Assembly (NCBI GenBank): GCA_022824685.1
Contig: JAJDZJ010000089.1
Coordinates: 1 to 42,511, forward strand
Source of the DNA: Caldilineaceae bacterium
GTDB taxonomy: Bacteria > Chloroflexota > Anaerolineae > Caldilineales > Caldilineaceae
DNA length: 42,511 bases
Reading direction: 5' to 3'
In this document: piece after piece, positions 35,827-42,511 of the stretch
Layout: every line of letters starts with the position of its first letter
Position numbering within the stretch: position 1 is the first letter of the stretch
The notes under the pieces: generated by a model
What the model was told of the DNA's origin: nothing
What the model saw: only the letters and a program-made list of their open reading frames with translations
Databases searched by the model: none
Made by a program: the position numbers and the translations under genes

Positions 35827-36127
35827 CTACGCCCAATCCGTCGGATCAATATTCTGCCATCGTTTGTCATCCTCGACCCACTTGTTGGGTGCGGTATCGA
35901 TCTCGTATTTGGCAAACACGCGGTCAATCTTTCGCTTCACGTCTTCGGTTAGGCTCCAGCCCAAGGCAGGCAGATTATCCTCGACTTCTGCCACCGTTCG
36001 CGTGCCCACTAGTGTCGTGCTCACCGCCGCATGCGGCAGCCCCCAGTTCAGGGCCAGCTGGGGTAGGCTTTTGCCCAGGTCAGCGGCAATGGCTTTGATT
36101 TCATTGACCGCCCAGATATTCCGTTGA
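35827..36127 (-). pseudogene. Aldo/keto reductase remnant, C-terminal part
   Basis: About 100 codons match the C-terminal third of an aldo/keto reductase: 'IWAVNEIKAIAADLGKSLPQLALNW', then 'VSTTLVGTRTVAEVEDNLPALGW' with the conserved G-x-R NADP-binding region. The N-terminal two thirds, including the Tyr/Lys/His catalytic residues, are absent. Upstream the frame runs into sequence of a Gfo/Idh/MocA gene on the same strand, so a deletion or recombination joined the two. It is listed as a remnant with no expected activity. Confidence 0.75.
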
Positions 36128-36421
36128 AAGACCCCCGGCACGAACAGCCGCAATCGAGTCCTGGCAGTGCAACTGGCTGGGATTGGCCACCACCATCAGT
36201 TCAACCGCTTCATCGGCCACTAAACCGGCGAAGTCACCGTAGGCCAAACAATCGAAACGCTCTTTGGCTTCCTCCTGCCGTTCTCTATCCGGGTCGCAAA
36301 CGGCGACCACGTTAAAATGCCAGGTCAGTTGCGCCATCGCATTGGCGTGAATACCCCAGCCGCTGCGCCCTTATCCGGCAATTCCTACTCTAATTTAGTC
36401 AATATTATTCTCGTGAGACAT
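36125..36421 (-). pseudogene. Gfo/Idh/MocA oxidoreductase remnant, N-terminal part with two in-frame stops
   Basis: From an ATG at 36421, which has GGGAG four bases upstream, the frame reads 'MSHENNID', TAA, 'IRVGIAG', TAA, 'GRSGWGIHANAMAQL', then 'FNVVAVCDPDRERQEEAKERF' and 'ELMVVANPSQLHCQDSIAAVRAG'. This is the NAD-binding Rossmann half of a Gfo/Idh/MocA dehydrogenase; the second TAA (36373-36371) takes the place of the usual Tyr in the G-x-G-x-x-G motif. The catalytic half is lost at the junction with the aldo/keto reductase remnant near 36125. It is clearly a pseudogene. Confidence 0.8.
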
Positions 36422-36445
36422 GATGCTCCCTTTTCACTGGTGGCC

Positions 36446-37412
36446 TCACTTCCACTGCAAGACAATCATCATCAACGCTTCATCACGCCGCGTTAATCGT
36501 TGATAAGCGCTGGTCGCATCTTGATAGGAGACGACATCGCTGATGATTGGTTTGGCCTGAACGCGACCACTGGCCACGAGTCTTAGGGCGGTAAGATCAT
36601 CGGTCTGTTCGGTCGTAAAGCCCAGATGGTCTTCAGTCTGGGGCCGAATCGCATCGTGCGCGCCAAAGATGGTTAGTCCCTTTTTGTGGACATCGCGATA
36701 AGAATTGACGCTCTCCGTCTCGCCCCGTGTTGAGGCAAGCAGAACCACATGGCCCAATCGCGCGGCCAGGTGAAATGAGGACGGCACGACTTCAGCCACG
36801 CCAGTCGCTTCGATGACAGCCTGGAAGCGATCCGTCAGGGTTCCGATTTCGGTTGAGTCAGAAACCGCATCGAAGCCAGACTGCAAAGCCAGGTCTCGTC
36901 GCCAGCCAACCGGATCAAGACCGTGGACGTGGGTTGAGCCTGCAGCCCGAGCAACCTGTCCGGCCAGATTACCAATCGAGCCTAATCCCAGCACGGCCAC
37001 CTCCCAACCCAATTGAACTTGGGCCTTGTGAATGCCCTGCATGACAATTGATATCAGCCGATAGATGGACGCATCCTGATTGCTGACTCCATCAGGAATA
37101 GGGATACAGCGACCAGCCTCAACGATAGCGTGGGCCGCGTGTCTAATTTTACAGGCCACCCGCTGGCCGACTTCCAAATCAGTCACAGCACTTCCCTTGT
37201 CAGCCACGTGACCACTGGATGAGTAGCCCGGATAGTAGGGATAAACACCGGTCGTATTTGGCAGGTGATGTAGAAAGGCCAGCTCCGTACCCGGCGAAAT
37301 TGCAGAGAACTGCGTTTCGATAAGCACCTGATCTGGTTCTCAATGATGGTATCTCAAAGTCCTCAACTGCAATTTTGCTCTGAGCTGTGGCGACGATGCG
37401 CTGTGATTTCAA
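36446..37412 (-). pseudogene. Medium-chain dehydrogenase (zinc-ADH-like) gene with frameshift
   Basis: The gene starts at a TTG (37412) whose bases overlap the TGA of the upstream alcohol dehydrogenase (TTGA). It reads 'KSQRIVATAQSKIAVEDFEIPSL' in segments and then shifts frame near 37335-37345. The other frame continues to the end: 'VLIETQFSAISPGTELAFL', 'PGYSSSGHVAD', the nucleotide-binding 'VAVLGLGSIGNLAGQVARA', and 'SDVVSYQDATSAYQRL'. The 293-codon main piece lacks only about 30 N-terminal residues. It belongs to the medium-chain dehydrogenases that lack the structural zinc site. Without the frameshift it would be a normal enzyme of about 320 residues. Confidence 0.75.
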
Positions 37413-38488
37413 AATCGAATTACCCCACGGGCAACCTTGCCATTGAGCATATCTTCAAACGCCTCATTCACCGCTTCCAACGGATAGGTTTGGGTGATAA
37501 GTTCATCCAGTTTCAGTTTTCCGGCCCGATAGAGTGAGATGAGGCGAGGTACATCATAGCGCATCCGCGTCGTGCCGAGGGCACTGCCCATTATTATCCT
37601 CTCCCCACTCATCAGCAGCTGAGGCTCCAGACAAATCGGTTCGGACTGCGGTAAACCAATCAAGATCGCTTTGCCCCGCGGTCGAATGGCCCGTATGGCC
37701 TGTTCATACGTCACATTTGTGCCAATGGCTTCTATCGCATAATCGGCCCCTAAACCCTCGGTCAAGGCGTGGATTTCGGAGATCGGGTCACCGTTGCTGG
37801 CGTTGATGGTGTGTGTAGCCCCAAACTGTCGAGCCATTTCAAGCTTCGCCTCCACCAAGTCAACCGCGATGATCTGGGCCGCCCCGGACAGAGCGGCCCC
37901 CTGAATCGCGTTCAACCCGATGCCGCCGGCCCCAAAAACGACGACGCTGCTCCCTAGCTTCACCTCCGCTGTGTTGGCCACGCTACCCACGCCCGCGATG
38001 ACGCTACAACCACATAGGGCTGCCTTATCGAGCGGGAGATCCTGGTCAATCGGGACCGCGGCTTCTTGGGGGACGACCGTATATTCGGCAAAGGAAGCGA
38101 CGGTGAATTGGTAGATGCCCTTTCCATTTTTGCTATAGCGCGGGGGGCGCTCTCTCATCTGGGCTGCCTTGAGGCAAAGGCTGGCATAGCCTCGCACACA
38201 GTAGATACAGTGACCACAGGCAGGCGAGATCGAAAGCACTACGTGATCACCCGGTTTGACCAGGCTGACACCCGATCCAACCGCCTCGACAACCCCGGCC
38301 CCTTCATCGCCCAACACGGCGGGAAGCGGCCACTTTTCCTTCCCCGTAATAACGGAGTAGCAGCTATGGCAGACGCCCGTCGCGGCGATCTTGACCAGGA
38401 CTTCGCCCGCTTTGGGACCGTCCACATCAACCTCTTCAACCACAATTGGCTGGTTCACTTCGTACAAGACAGCGGCTTTCACTTTCAT
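37409..38488 (-). CDS. Zinc-type alcohol dehydrogenase with altered catalytic-zinc ligand
   Basis: 359-residue medium-chain alcohol dehydrogenase. Structural-zinc cysteines C91, C94, C97 and C105 are present, and 'VVVFGAGGIGLNAIQGA' is the NAD-binding fold. Catalytic-zinc ligands would be C40, then the His of the usual 'GHEGAG', then a Cys near 159-161. Here that block reads 'GDEGAG', so the His is replaced by Asp61 (codon GAT). Catalysis may still work or be changed. The ATG at 38488 has AAGGAG six bases upstream. The stop overlaps the frameshifted dehydrogenase gene. It probably oxidises a primary alcohol or similar compound with NAD+. Confidence 0.85.
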   Translation of the reverse strand: MKVKAAVLYEVNQPIVVEEVDVDGPKAGEVLVKIAATGVCHSCYSVITGKEKWPLPAVLGDEGAGVVEAVGSGVSLVKPGDHVVLSISPACGHCIYCVRGYASLCLKAAQMRERPPRYSKNGKGIYQFTVASFAEYTVVPQEAAVPIDQDLPLDKAALCGCSVIAGVGSVANTAEVKLGSSVVVFGAGGIGLNAIQGAALSGAAQIIAVDLVEAKLEMARQFGATHTINASNGDPISEIHALTEGLGADYAIEAIGTNVTYEQAIRAIRPRGKAILIGLPQSEPICLEPQLLMSGERIIMGSALGTTRMRYDVPRLISLYRAGKLKLDELITQTYPLEAVNEAFEDMLNGKVARGVIRF

Positions 38489-38521
38489 AGATAACTCCTT
38501 TCTATATCCAAATTAGTTTGA

Positions 38522-38722
38522 AACCGAAACTTTTAAGTGATAGCATCCTGAGTAGCCCGAGTTACGAGGGCGTATCGAAGGGTGCGGCTCAAACGACGAT
38601 TCGAGGCCAACCCGCACCCTTCGATACGGCTCCATTAAGGTTTTTGTAGCCTTATGGGCCTAATCCGCCTACTCAGGATGCTAGACTGACGTTAATTACC
38701 ACCGTTTCAAAAGTTTCGGTTT
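38522..38722. repeat. Outer 14-bp inverted repeat enclosing a MITE-like element
   Basis: Arms 38522-38535 and 38709-38722 are exact reverse complements (AAACCGAAACTTTT and its mate). They lie six bases outside the inner element on the left and 25 on the right, so they may be an older hairpin into whose loop the inner element was inserted. Confidence 0.7.
38542..38683. mobile_element. MITE/REP-like element with 15-bp terminal inverted repeats
   Basis: About 142 bp. Terminal arms 38542-38556 and 38669-38683 are exact reverse complements (TAGCATCCTGAGTAG and its mate). Inside is a second perfect 17-bp inverted repeat (38572-38588 with 38613-38629). If the outermost TA pairs are counted as target duplication, the ends would be 13 bp (GCATCCTGAGTAG), like IS630/Tc1-type insertion at TA. 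It codes for nothing. A parent transposase is not present in the window. Confidence 0.65.
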
Positions 38723-38757
38723 TATTCCGTTCGCAGTATAAGATGAAGACTTTATTA

Positions 38758-38799
38758 AAATTGTGTTCAGTATAAATATATGACGACCTGATCATCCTC
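38758..38799. repeat. Duplicate of the Rieske gene 3' end
   Basis: 42 bases match 39989-40030 with two differences, in the same orientation. In the other copy these bases are the last ten codons and the stop of the Rieske gene plus 12 bases beyond. Here the TAA stop is altered to TAC. Confidence 0.85.
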
Positions 38800-38860
38800 C
38801 TCCCACATAGATAATTCCTTTCTAAGACGAAGGCCTTATTAAAGTCGTATAATTGATTCT

Positions 38861-39790
38861 TCAATCAAACGCAGACAAAATCTCTTCTTCAAAGTAGTGG
38901 TACTGCTCAACGTCCGTAGTGAGCAAGCCCGCAAACATGATCTCATCAACCCCCACATCCATAAACTGACCGATGCGTTCAATAACGTAGCCCTTGGGTC
39001 CGGCCACCGTGCCTTCACCCAGGCTGCGACTGGTGATGAAGGCTTCAGCTTCAGCCGGATCGTCGGTGACCTTGACCGGCATCAGGATAGTACGCTTGAT
39101 TTCGGATGGGTCTCGGCCAACGTTTTCGCAGTGCTGCTCCAGAACCCCAACTTTGTGAAAGTAATACTCTTGGGTCATTGGCCCGCCAGCCCAGCCATCC
39201 AGGTTCATGATGTCACCATATCTGGCCAGGGTGCGCAGTGTGCGCCGCTCACCGGTGCCGCCGACCATAATCGGAATCTGCCGGTTGTTGTAACCTCCGG
39301 GTGACAGCGGAGCCTGATCGAGCCGGTAGTAGCGGCCCTCGAAATCGACCGGTCCATCGGCTGTAAAGAGAGCTCGCAGCAGCGCACAGGCTTCCTCCAG
39401 CCGATCCGAGCGCTCCTTCATCGGCGGGAAATCCCAGCCATAGGCCTCATGCTCCCGCTGGAACCAGGCGGCCCCAATGCTTAAGGTGAAGCGGCCGTGG
39501 GATATCTGATCGACCGTTCCGGCCATTTTGGCCACCAGGGCCGGGTTGCGGTAGGTATTGCCCAAAACCAAATGGCCCAGCCGCATCCGTTCGGTGATGC
39601 TTGCGGCGGCGGCAATAAGCGTATATCCTTCGTAGGCTGGCAGCGGCTCTTCTTCCCGCTTTGGCGACGTTGGCAGGTAGTGGTCGGCAAACCACAGACT
39701 GTCCCACCGGCCCGCTTCCATGGCCTCGATCACAGTACGAATGTTATCCCAAGTTGTCAGATAACAATTAACCTGTGCGCCAAATTTCAT
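38861..39790 (-). CDS. LLM-class (F420- or flavin-dependent) oxidoreductase
   Basis: 309-residue luciferase-like TIM-barrel monooxygenase. 'MKFGAQVNCYLTTWDNI' begins the barrel; 'DSLWFADHYLPTSP', 'RMRLGHLVLGNTYRNPALVAKMA', 'VDQISHGRFTLSIGAAWFQREHEAYGWDF' read in segments, and 'IPIMVGGTGERRTLRTLARYGDI' are family hallmarks. The cofactor is coenzyme F420 or FMN and cannot be settled from sequence alone. The ATG has an AAAGGG-type site upstream. It lies between the Zn-type dehydrogenase and the Rieske gene on the same strand, which suggests an oxidative pathway, but repeats separate the genes, so one transcript is not certain. Confidence 0.93.
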   Translation of the reverse strand: MKFGAQVNCYLTTWDNIRTVIEAMEAGRWDSLWFADHYLPTSPKREEEPLPAYEGYTLIAAAASITERMRLGHLVLGNTYRNPALVAKMAGTVDQISHGRFTLSIGAAWFQREHEAYGWDFPPMKERSDRLEEACALLRALFTADGPVDFEGRYYRLDQAPLSPGGYNNRQIPIMVGGTGERRTLRTLARYGDIMNLDGWAGGPMTQEYYFHKVGVLEQHCENVGRDPSEIKRTILMPVKVTDDPAEAEAFITSRSLGEGTVAGPKGYVIERIGQFMDVGVDEIMFAGLLTTDVEQYHYFEEEILSAFD

Positions 39791-39912
39791 GGTGACACCC
39801 TTTCTTAGCTTATGGGAGAAGCCGGGAAGACGGCTTTGTACGACAAAGCTTTTGTTTCAACGGTGGTGATAAAGTCCGTGTTGTGTAGTTTGAAATCTAC
39901 AGCTAGGCGATG

Positions 39913-39935
39913 AAACAGGCTTGAAGCCTGTTTTT
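39913..39935. terminator. Hairpin with T-run, possible terminator
   Basis: Nine-base stem (39913-39921 with 39925-39933), three-base loop, and T at 39931-39935 on the plus strand. On the minus strand only three T follow, so it would be a weak terminator for the Rieske gene. Confidence 0.4.
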
Positions 39936-39988
39936 ATCTTAGTCGCAGAATTCATTCTGTGATGGTGGGCGAGATGCTGAATACATAC

Positions 39989-40030
39989 AAATTGTGTTCA
40001 TTATAAATATATGACGACCTGATCTTCCTC
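39989..40030. repeat. Rieske gene 3' end, copy B of the 42-bp duplication
   Basis: Matches 38758-38799 at 40 of 42 positions. It includes the authentic TAA stop at 40001-40003 of the Rieske gene. Confidence 0.85.
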
Positions 40031-40369
40031 TTGTTTCGCCTCATAGGTGCGGACGGCTAGTTTTGGATCGAAGAGCGCTTTGCCAGTCCGAATATCAAAT
40101 TCATATTGGTGCCAGGGGCATTTGAGGATTTCATTTTCGCGTTCGTGACCCACTTGAGGAACATCGGCTGAGGTAACGAGCGGTCGCAGCCGGCCTAGGC
40201 ATAACGGCGCGAACCGATGAGGACAGTAGTTCAGCAATGCGAAATATTCGCCGCCGACATTAAAGACGCCGATTTCGCGACCTCGTACAGTGACGATACG
40301 TCGCTGACCCGGTGGTAACTCCTCCGTCCGAGCAACCACATAACGCTGCTTAGCTTGGCGTTTAGCCAT
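40001..40369 (-). CDS. Rieske [2Fe-2S] ferredoxin-like protein
   Basis: 122-residue single-domain Rieske protein. The cluster ligands are C49 and H51 in 'NYCPHRFAPLC' and C84 and H87 in 'CPWHQYEFD'. 'YEFDIRTGKALFD' and the C-terminal 'VRTYEAKQEED' are usual. It would carry electrons to an oxygenase or act as a small assimilatory subunit. The frame opens upstream at 40423, but the ATG at 40369 has AGGAG eight bases before it and gives a normal family start. The last 30 bases are duplicated at 38770-38799. The neighbouring LLM monooxygenase could use reducing power from such a ferredoxin, but that is inference. Confidence 0.9.
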   Translation of the reverse strand: MAKRQAKQRYVVARTEELPPGQRRIVTVRGREIGVFNVGGEYFALLNYCPHRFAPLCLGRLRPLVTSADVPQVGHERENEILKCPWHQYEFDIRTGKALFDPKLAVRTYEAKQEEDQVVIYL

Positions 40370-40914
40370 TGAGCTTTCTCCTGTGGCCGATGCAGATGCG
40401 GCCCAATAAGATTTTCGGCTCAACGGGATCTTATGTGGTAGACAGTCTGAGTGACATCGAGACTAGCAAAGCAAACCTGCTGATGGGATCAGCGTTTTAC
40501 CTTAGTAAACGAGTGTCGATGCAAGCACGACATCGACCTCCCTAAATCCCTCCTGCCAGGAAGGACTTTTACCGATGCTGGCCAAAAAAGGCCGTTTTCG
40601 ACCATGACCATCCTCCCCCTAGCAGGGGAGTTAGAGGGGGTCGAGGGTTGGCTGCTTCAAATGTCCGCCTTTTACGATTTTCTTTTCTTTCAGCAACCGA
40701 CGCCTATCTTGTCGACCACATGTATTCCAATTGAGCCATATTTTCTTTGGCGATTACCTGTTGGGGGCTTGGTGGGCTATATGAAGAAGAAGAAACACCC
40801 AGCCCGCTCATCTCGATTTCGCTGTTCTCTGTTCTTGATCTTGTAGATTGCCCATATGGTTGACAACACAATGAAAATCGACAAGCAAATTACGGCTTCC
40901 ATTTATCCCCCATA
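40370..40914. other. Intergenic region without recognised gene
   Basis: About 545 bases with several small palindromes (for example TCCTGCCAGGA near 40550) and a short GGCC-A6-GGCC hairpin near 40580. Open frames are short and unlike known proteins. No RNA gene was recognised. Confidence 0.45.
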
Positions 40915-42387
40915 TTAAACAACTGGCAGAAGTGCAGGTTGTGGTTCATGGCGACCAACAGGCGCAGGAACGGCTGGGCGTTTTCCATCCAATATTTCCG
41001 GCACTGATAACACCTGTAGCCTCGGATATTCTCGTCCGTTCAGTTCCACCGTGCCTGCTCCAATAATTTCCTGTTCGTATCCCTGTTGCTGTCGTCTACT
41101 TGGCTGATGCTGAACGATTAAGCACCCCAGTAACGCATCATCTCTCTCAATTACACCGTGCAGCGATCTCAGTACGTCTACACCTACATTGCGGCCACCT
41201 TTTACTTCTACAACCATGTTCTGAATTAGATCATATCCATCCGCATAGAAGTAAATACGCCCGTCAACACCGCCATCCGCACTTTTTTTAGCTGTGCAGA
41301 ATCCGTCTACTTCCTCAACAACCCACTTCTGAAAATGATGTTTGTCCTGCTTCCATAATTCCAGAGCACTCTCTACGCTATTCGGCACGCCGTCCACTCT
41401 GAAATGTTCACCTTCTCGTAAACCGCAACGTTCTTGTAACCGCACCTGAGATACTCGCCGTACTGCATGGATCGCAACGTCTATTCCGATCCATTGACGA
41501 CCAAGACGATGTGCAGCTTCAAGCGTTGTGGCACAGCCACAGAATGGGTCGAAGACTAAATCACCTTCATTGCTGCTGGCCTTAATGATGCGTTCCAACA
41601 AAGGGAGGGGTTTCTGTGTAGCGTATCCCATGCGTTCTTTGGCATTCTGATTGATAATGTCAATCATCCAGTAATCAACAGCATAAGTCCCTTTGCGCAA
41701 ATACTGTCTGTAGACAAGTTCCGGGTGCGTTTCCTCCCATTTAGGGGATACGTCGCGTTTGGATTTTATCGGACTGCCAGTAATTCCACGCCCCATTAGA
41801 CGATACTTTCCTTTTTCGTCTTCGTACTTGTATTTTTTGATTGTTGATTCAGAATGGGGCTGTAGGACTTCATTTGCGTTGAATGTCCAAGATTTGTCAG
41901 ACTTTGTATAAAACAGGATGGTATCGTGCTTTCGATTCCATCGTTTACGGGCATTTATTGCCTCCCGATAACACCATACAATTTCATTCTGAAAATTCTG
42001 ATGGCCAAAAATAGAATCCAACAGTGGCTTAACATAGTGACTTGCACTTGGATCACAGTGGTAGTAAAGACTCCCCGTCGTTTTCATAAGGGGATACATC
42101 TTGAGTAAACGTGGTGTCATATAGACAAGATAGGCCAGTAACCGCGGCTGCGTCTTGGCTAATGCTTGCATCCATAGTTCCCACAATTTAGCCGTGTCAT
42201 GATCAATCCCATTGTCTCGCATTAACGCAGGAATTAACCGGGCTTCCTGCATCCGTTCTGCGTTTAACTCCCAAGTGTCGCTGAACGCGGCCACCTGCTC
42301 AGGAAGTGGACGACCAGTTTCGTCTTTGTAAATGGAGTTATAGTCGCGATTGGAATTGAAAGGGGGGTCTAAGCAGGGCAATCGCAT
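40915..42387 (-). CDS. DNA methyltransferase with C-terminal nuclease-like domain, N-terminus missing
   Basis: 490-residue N4/N6 adenine- or cytosine-type methyltransferase of the beta order. 'LDPPFNSNRDYN' (motif IV) stands at residue 6; related proteins have about 35 more residues before it with 'GDNL' and 'VDLIYLDPPF'. Motif I is 'DPFCGCATTLEAAHRL', preceded by 'YATQKPLPLLERIIKASSNEGD'. The last 130 residues have a PD-(D/E)XK-like arrangement: 'GGVDGRIYF', then 'MVVEVKGGRNVGVDVL' and 'LGCLIVQHQ', as in Mrr-like nucleases. A TAG stands immediately before the ATG, so the lost start has not been found in any frame between 42388 and 42511. It could be a solitary restriction-modification protein that is now truncated. 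Confidence 0.85.
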   Translation of the reverse strand: MRLPCLDPPFNSNRDYNSIYKDETGRPLPEQVAAFSDTWELNAERMQEARLIPALMRDNGIDHDTAKLWELWMQALAKTQPRLLAYLVYMTPRLLKMYPLMKTTGSLYYHCDPSASHYVKPLLDSIFGHQNFQNEIVWCYREAINARKRWNRKHDTILFYTKSDKSWTFNANEVLQPHSESTIKKYKYEDEKGKYRLMGRGITGSPIKSKRDVSPKWEETHPELVYRQYLRKGTYAVDYWMIDIINQNAKERMGYATQKPLPLLERIIKASSNEGDLVFDPFCGCATTLEAAHRLGRQWIGIDVAIHAVRRVSQVRLQERCGLREGEHFRVDGVPNSVESALELWKQDKHHFQKWVVEEVDGFCTAKKSADGGVDGRIYFYADGYDLIQNMVVEVKGGRNVGVDVLRSLHGVIERDDALLGCLIVQHQPSRRQQQGYEQEIIGAGTVELNGREYPRLQVLSVPEILDGKRPAVPAPVGRHEPQPALLPVV

Positions 42388-42493
42388 CTAAATCTGTAGG
42401 CCGATTCAGTTGAAATTGTGGCCAGAAGAAAGCGAGAATAAGTGGAAATCACCCTGCGCTTACTGAATATCGACGGGAAGACGCCGCGGATCA

Positions 42494-42511
42494 GGCCCTC
42501 AGTCGGCGAGA
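42494..42511. repeat. 18-bp terminal direct repeat, right copy
   Basis: Identical to bases 1-18. See the left copy for meaning. Confidence 0.75.

Larger units (their letters stand above)
38489..38860. other. Intergenic region with nested repeats
   Basis: This region holds the nested inverted repeats (38522-38722) and a short duplicate of the Rieske gene end (38758-38799). A tiny frame on the minus strand from 38813 joins a Shine-Dalgarno/ATG like that of the alcohol dehydrogenase to the last codons of the Rieske gene. No complete gene is seen. Confidence 0.55.

Overview
The window is about 42.5 kb of bacterial DNA. Most of it is GC-rich, with GTG/TTG starts used next to ATG. The gene mix is an ScpB protein, an Asp23-like membrane anchor, SH3/DUF7282 lipoproteins, a carbohydrate ABC importer without its own ATPase, a phytanoyl-CoA-dioxygenase-like oxygenase, a sulfatase, GT4 transferases, and several toxin-antitoxin or nuclease modules. 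This fits an environmental Chloroflexota bacterium of the Caldilinea/Anaerolinea type. That placement is inferred from gene content only; there is no rRNA or other marker gene here. The first and last 18 bases are identical, so the sequence may be a circular or repeat-ended contig.

Layout. 0.3-1.4 kb (+): an AmaP-like membrane anchor and scpB. 1.5-6.1 kb (-): a VOC protein, the E2 and E3 subunits of a 2-oxoacid dehydrogenase, a MntA/HepT-type toxin-antitoxin pair and an acyl-CoA thioesterase. 6.2-10.0 kb: a sulfatase (-), a DinB-like protein (+) with a perfect terminator, and an SH3/DUF7282 lipoprotein (-). 10.3-19.6 kb (+): a near-consensus promoter with a leader of about 520 nt, followed by a carbohydrate-use operon: binding protein, two permeases, an uncharacterised protein, a PhyH oxygenase, a glycoside-hydrolase-like protein, a sugar isomerase/epimerase and a GNAT acetyltransferase. 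19.8-22.7 kb (+): a possible defence cassette of a RecF/OLD-like ATPase, a DUF4276 Toprim-like protein and a PD-(D/E)XK protein. 23.0-27.0 kb (+): two GT4 glycosyltransferases and a polyprenyl-phosphate sugar-phosphate transferase, an exopolysaccharide locus.

27.3-31.9 kb (-): a fused CoA-transferase, a glycerol-dehydrogenase-like enzyme, a CbiX-type chelatase and an APS/PAPS reductase. The last two link siroheme formation with sulfate assimilation. 31.9-33.1 kb holds no convincing gene. 33.1-35.8 kb: an AbiE toxin-antitoxin operon whose toxin gene carries an in-frame TAG. The operon is bracketed by direct repeats of a DUF2283 gene, one copy intact and one truncated. 35.8-40.4 kb (-) appears lower in GC. 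It holds decayed and intact redox genes: aldo/keto reductase and Gfo/Idh/MocA remnants, a frameshifted medium-chain dehydrogenase, a Zn-type alcohol dehydrogenase, an LLM-class monooxygenase and a Rieske protein. A nested palindrome resembling a MITE and a short duplication of the Rieske 3' end lie between them. 40.9-42.4 kb (-): a DNA methyltransferase fused to a nuclease-like domain, lacking its usual N-terminus.

The most interesting parts are the ATPase/DUF4276/PD-(D/E)XK cassette, the amber-interrupted AbiE toxin between direct repeats, the HepT protein with an altered active-site motif, and the nested inverted-repeat element at 38.5-38.7 kb.
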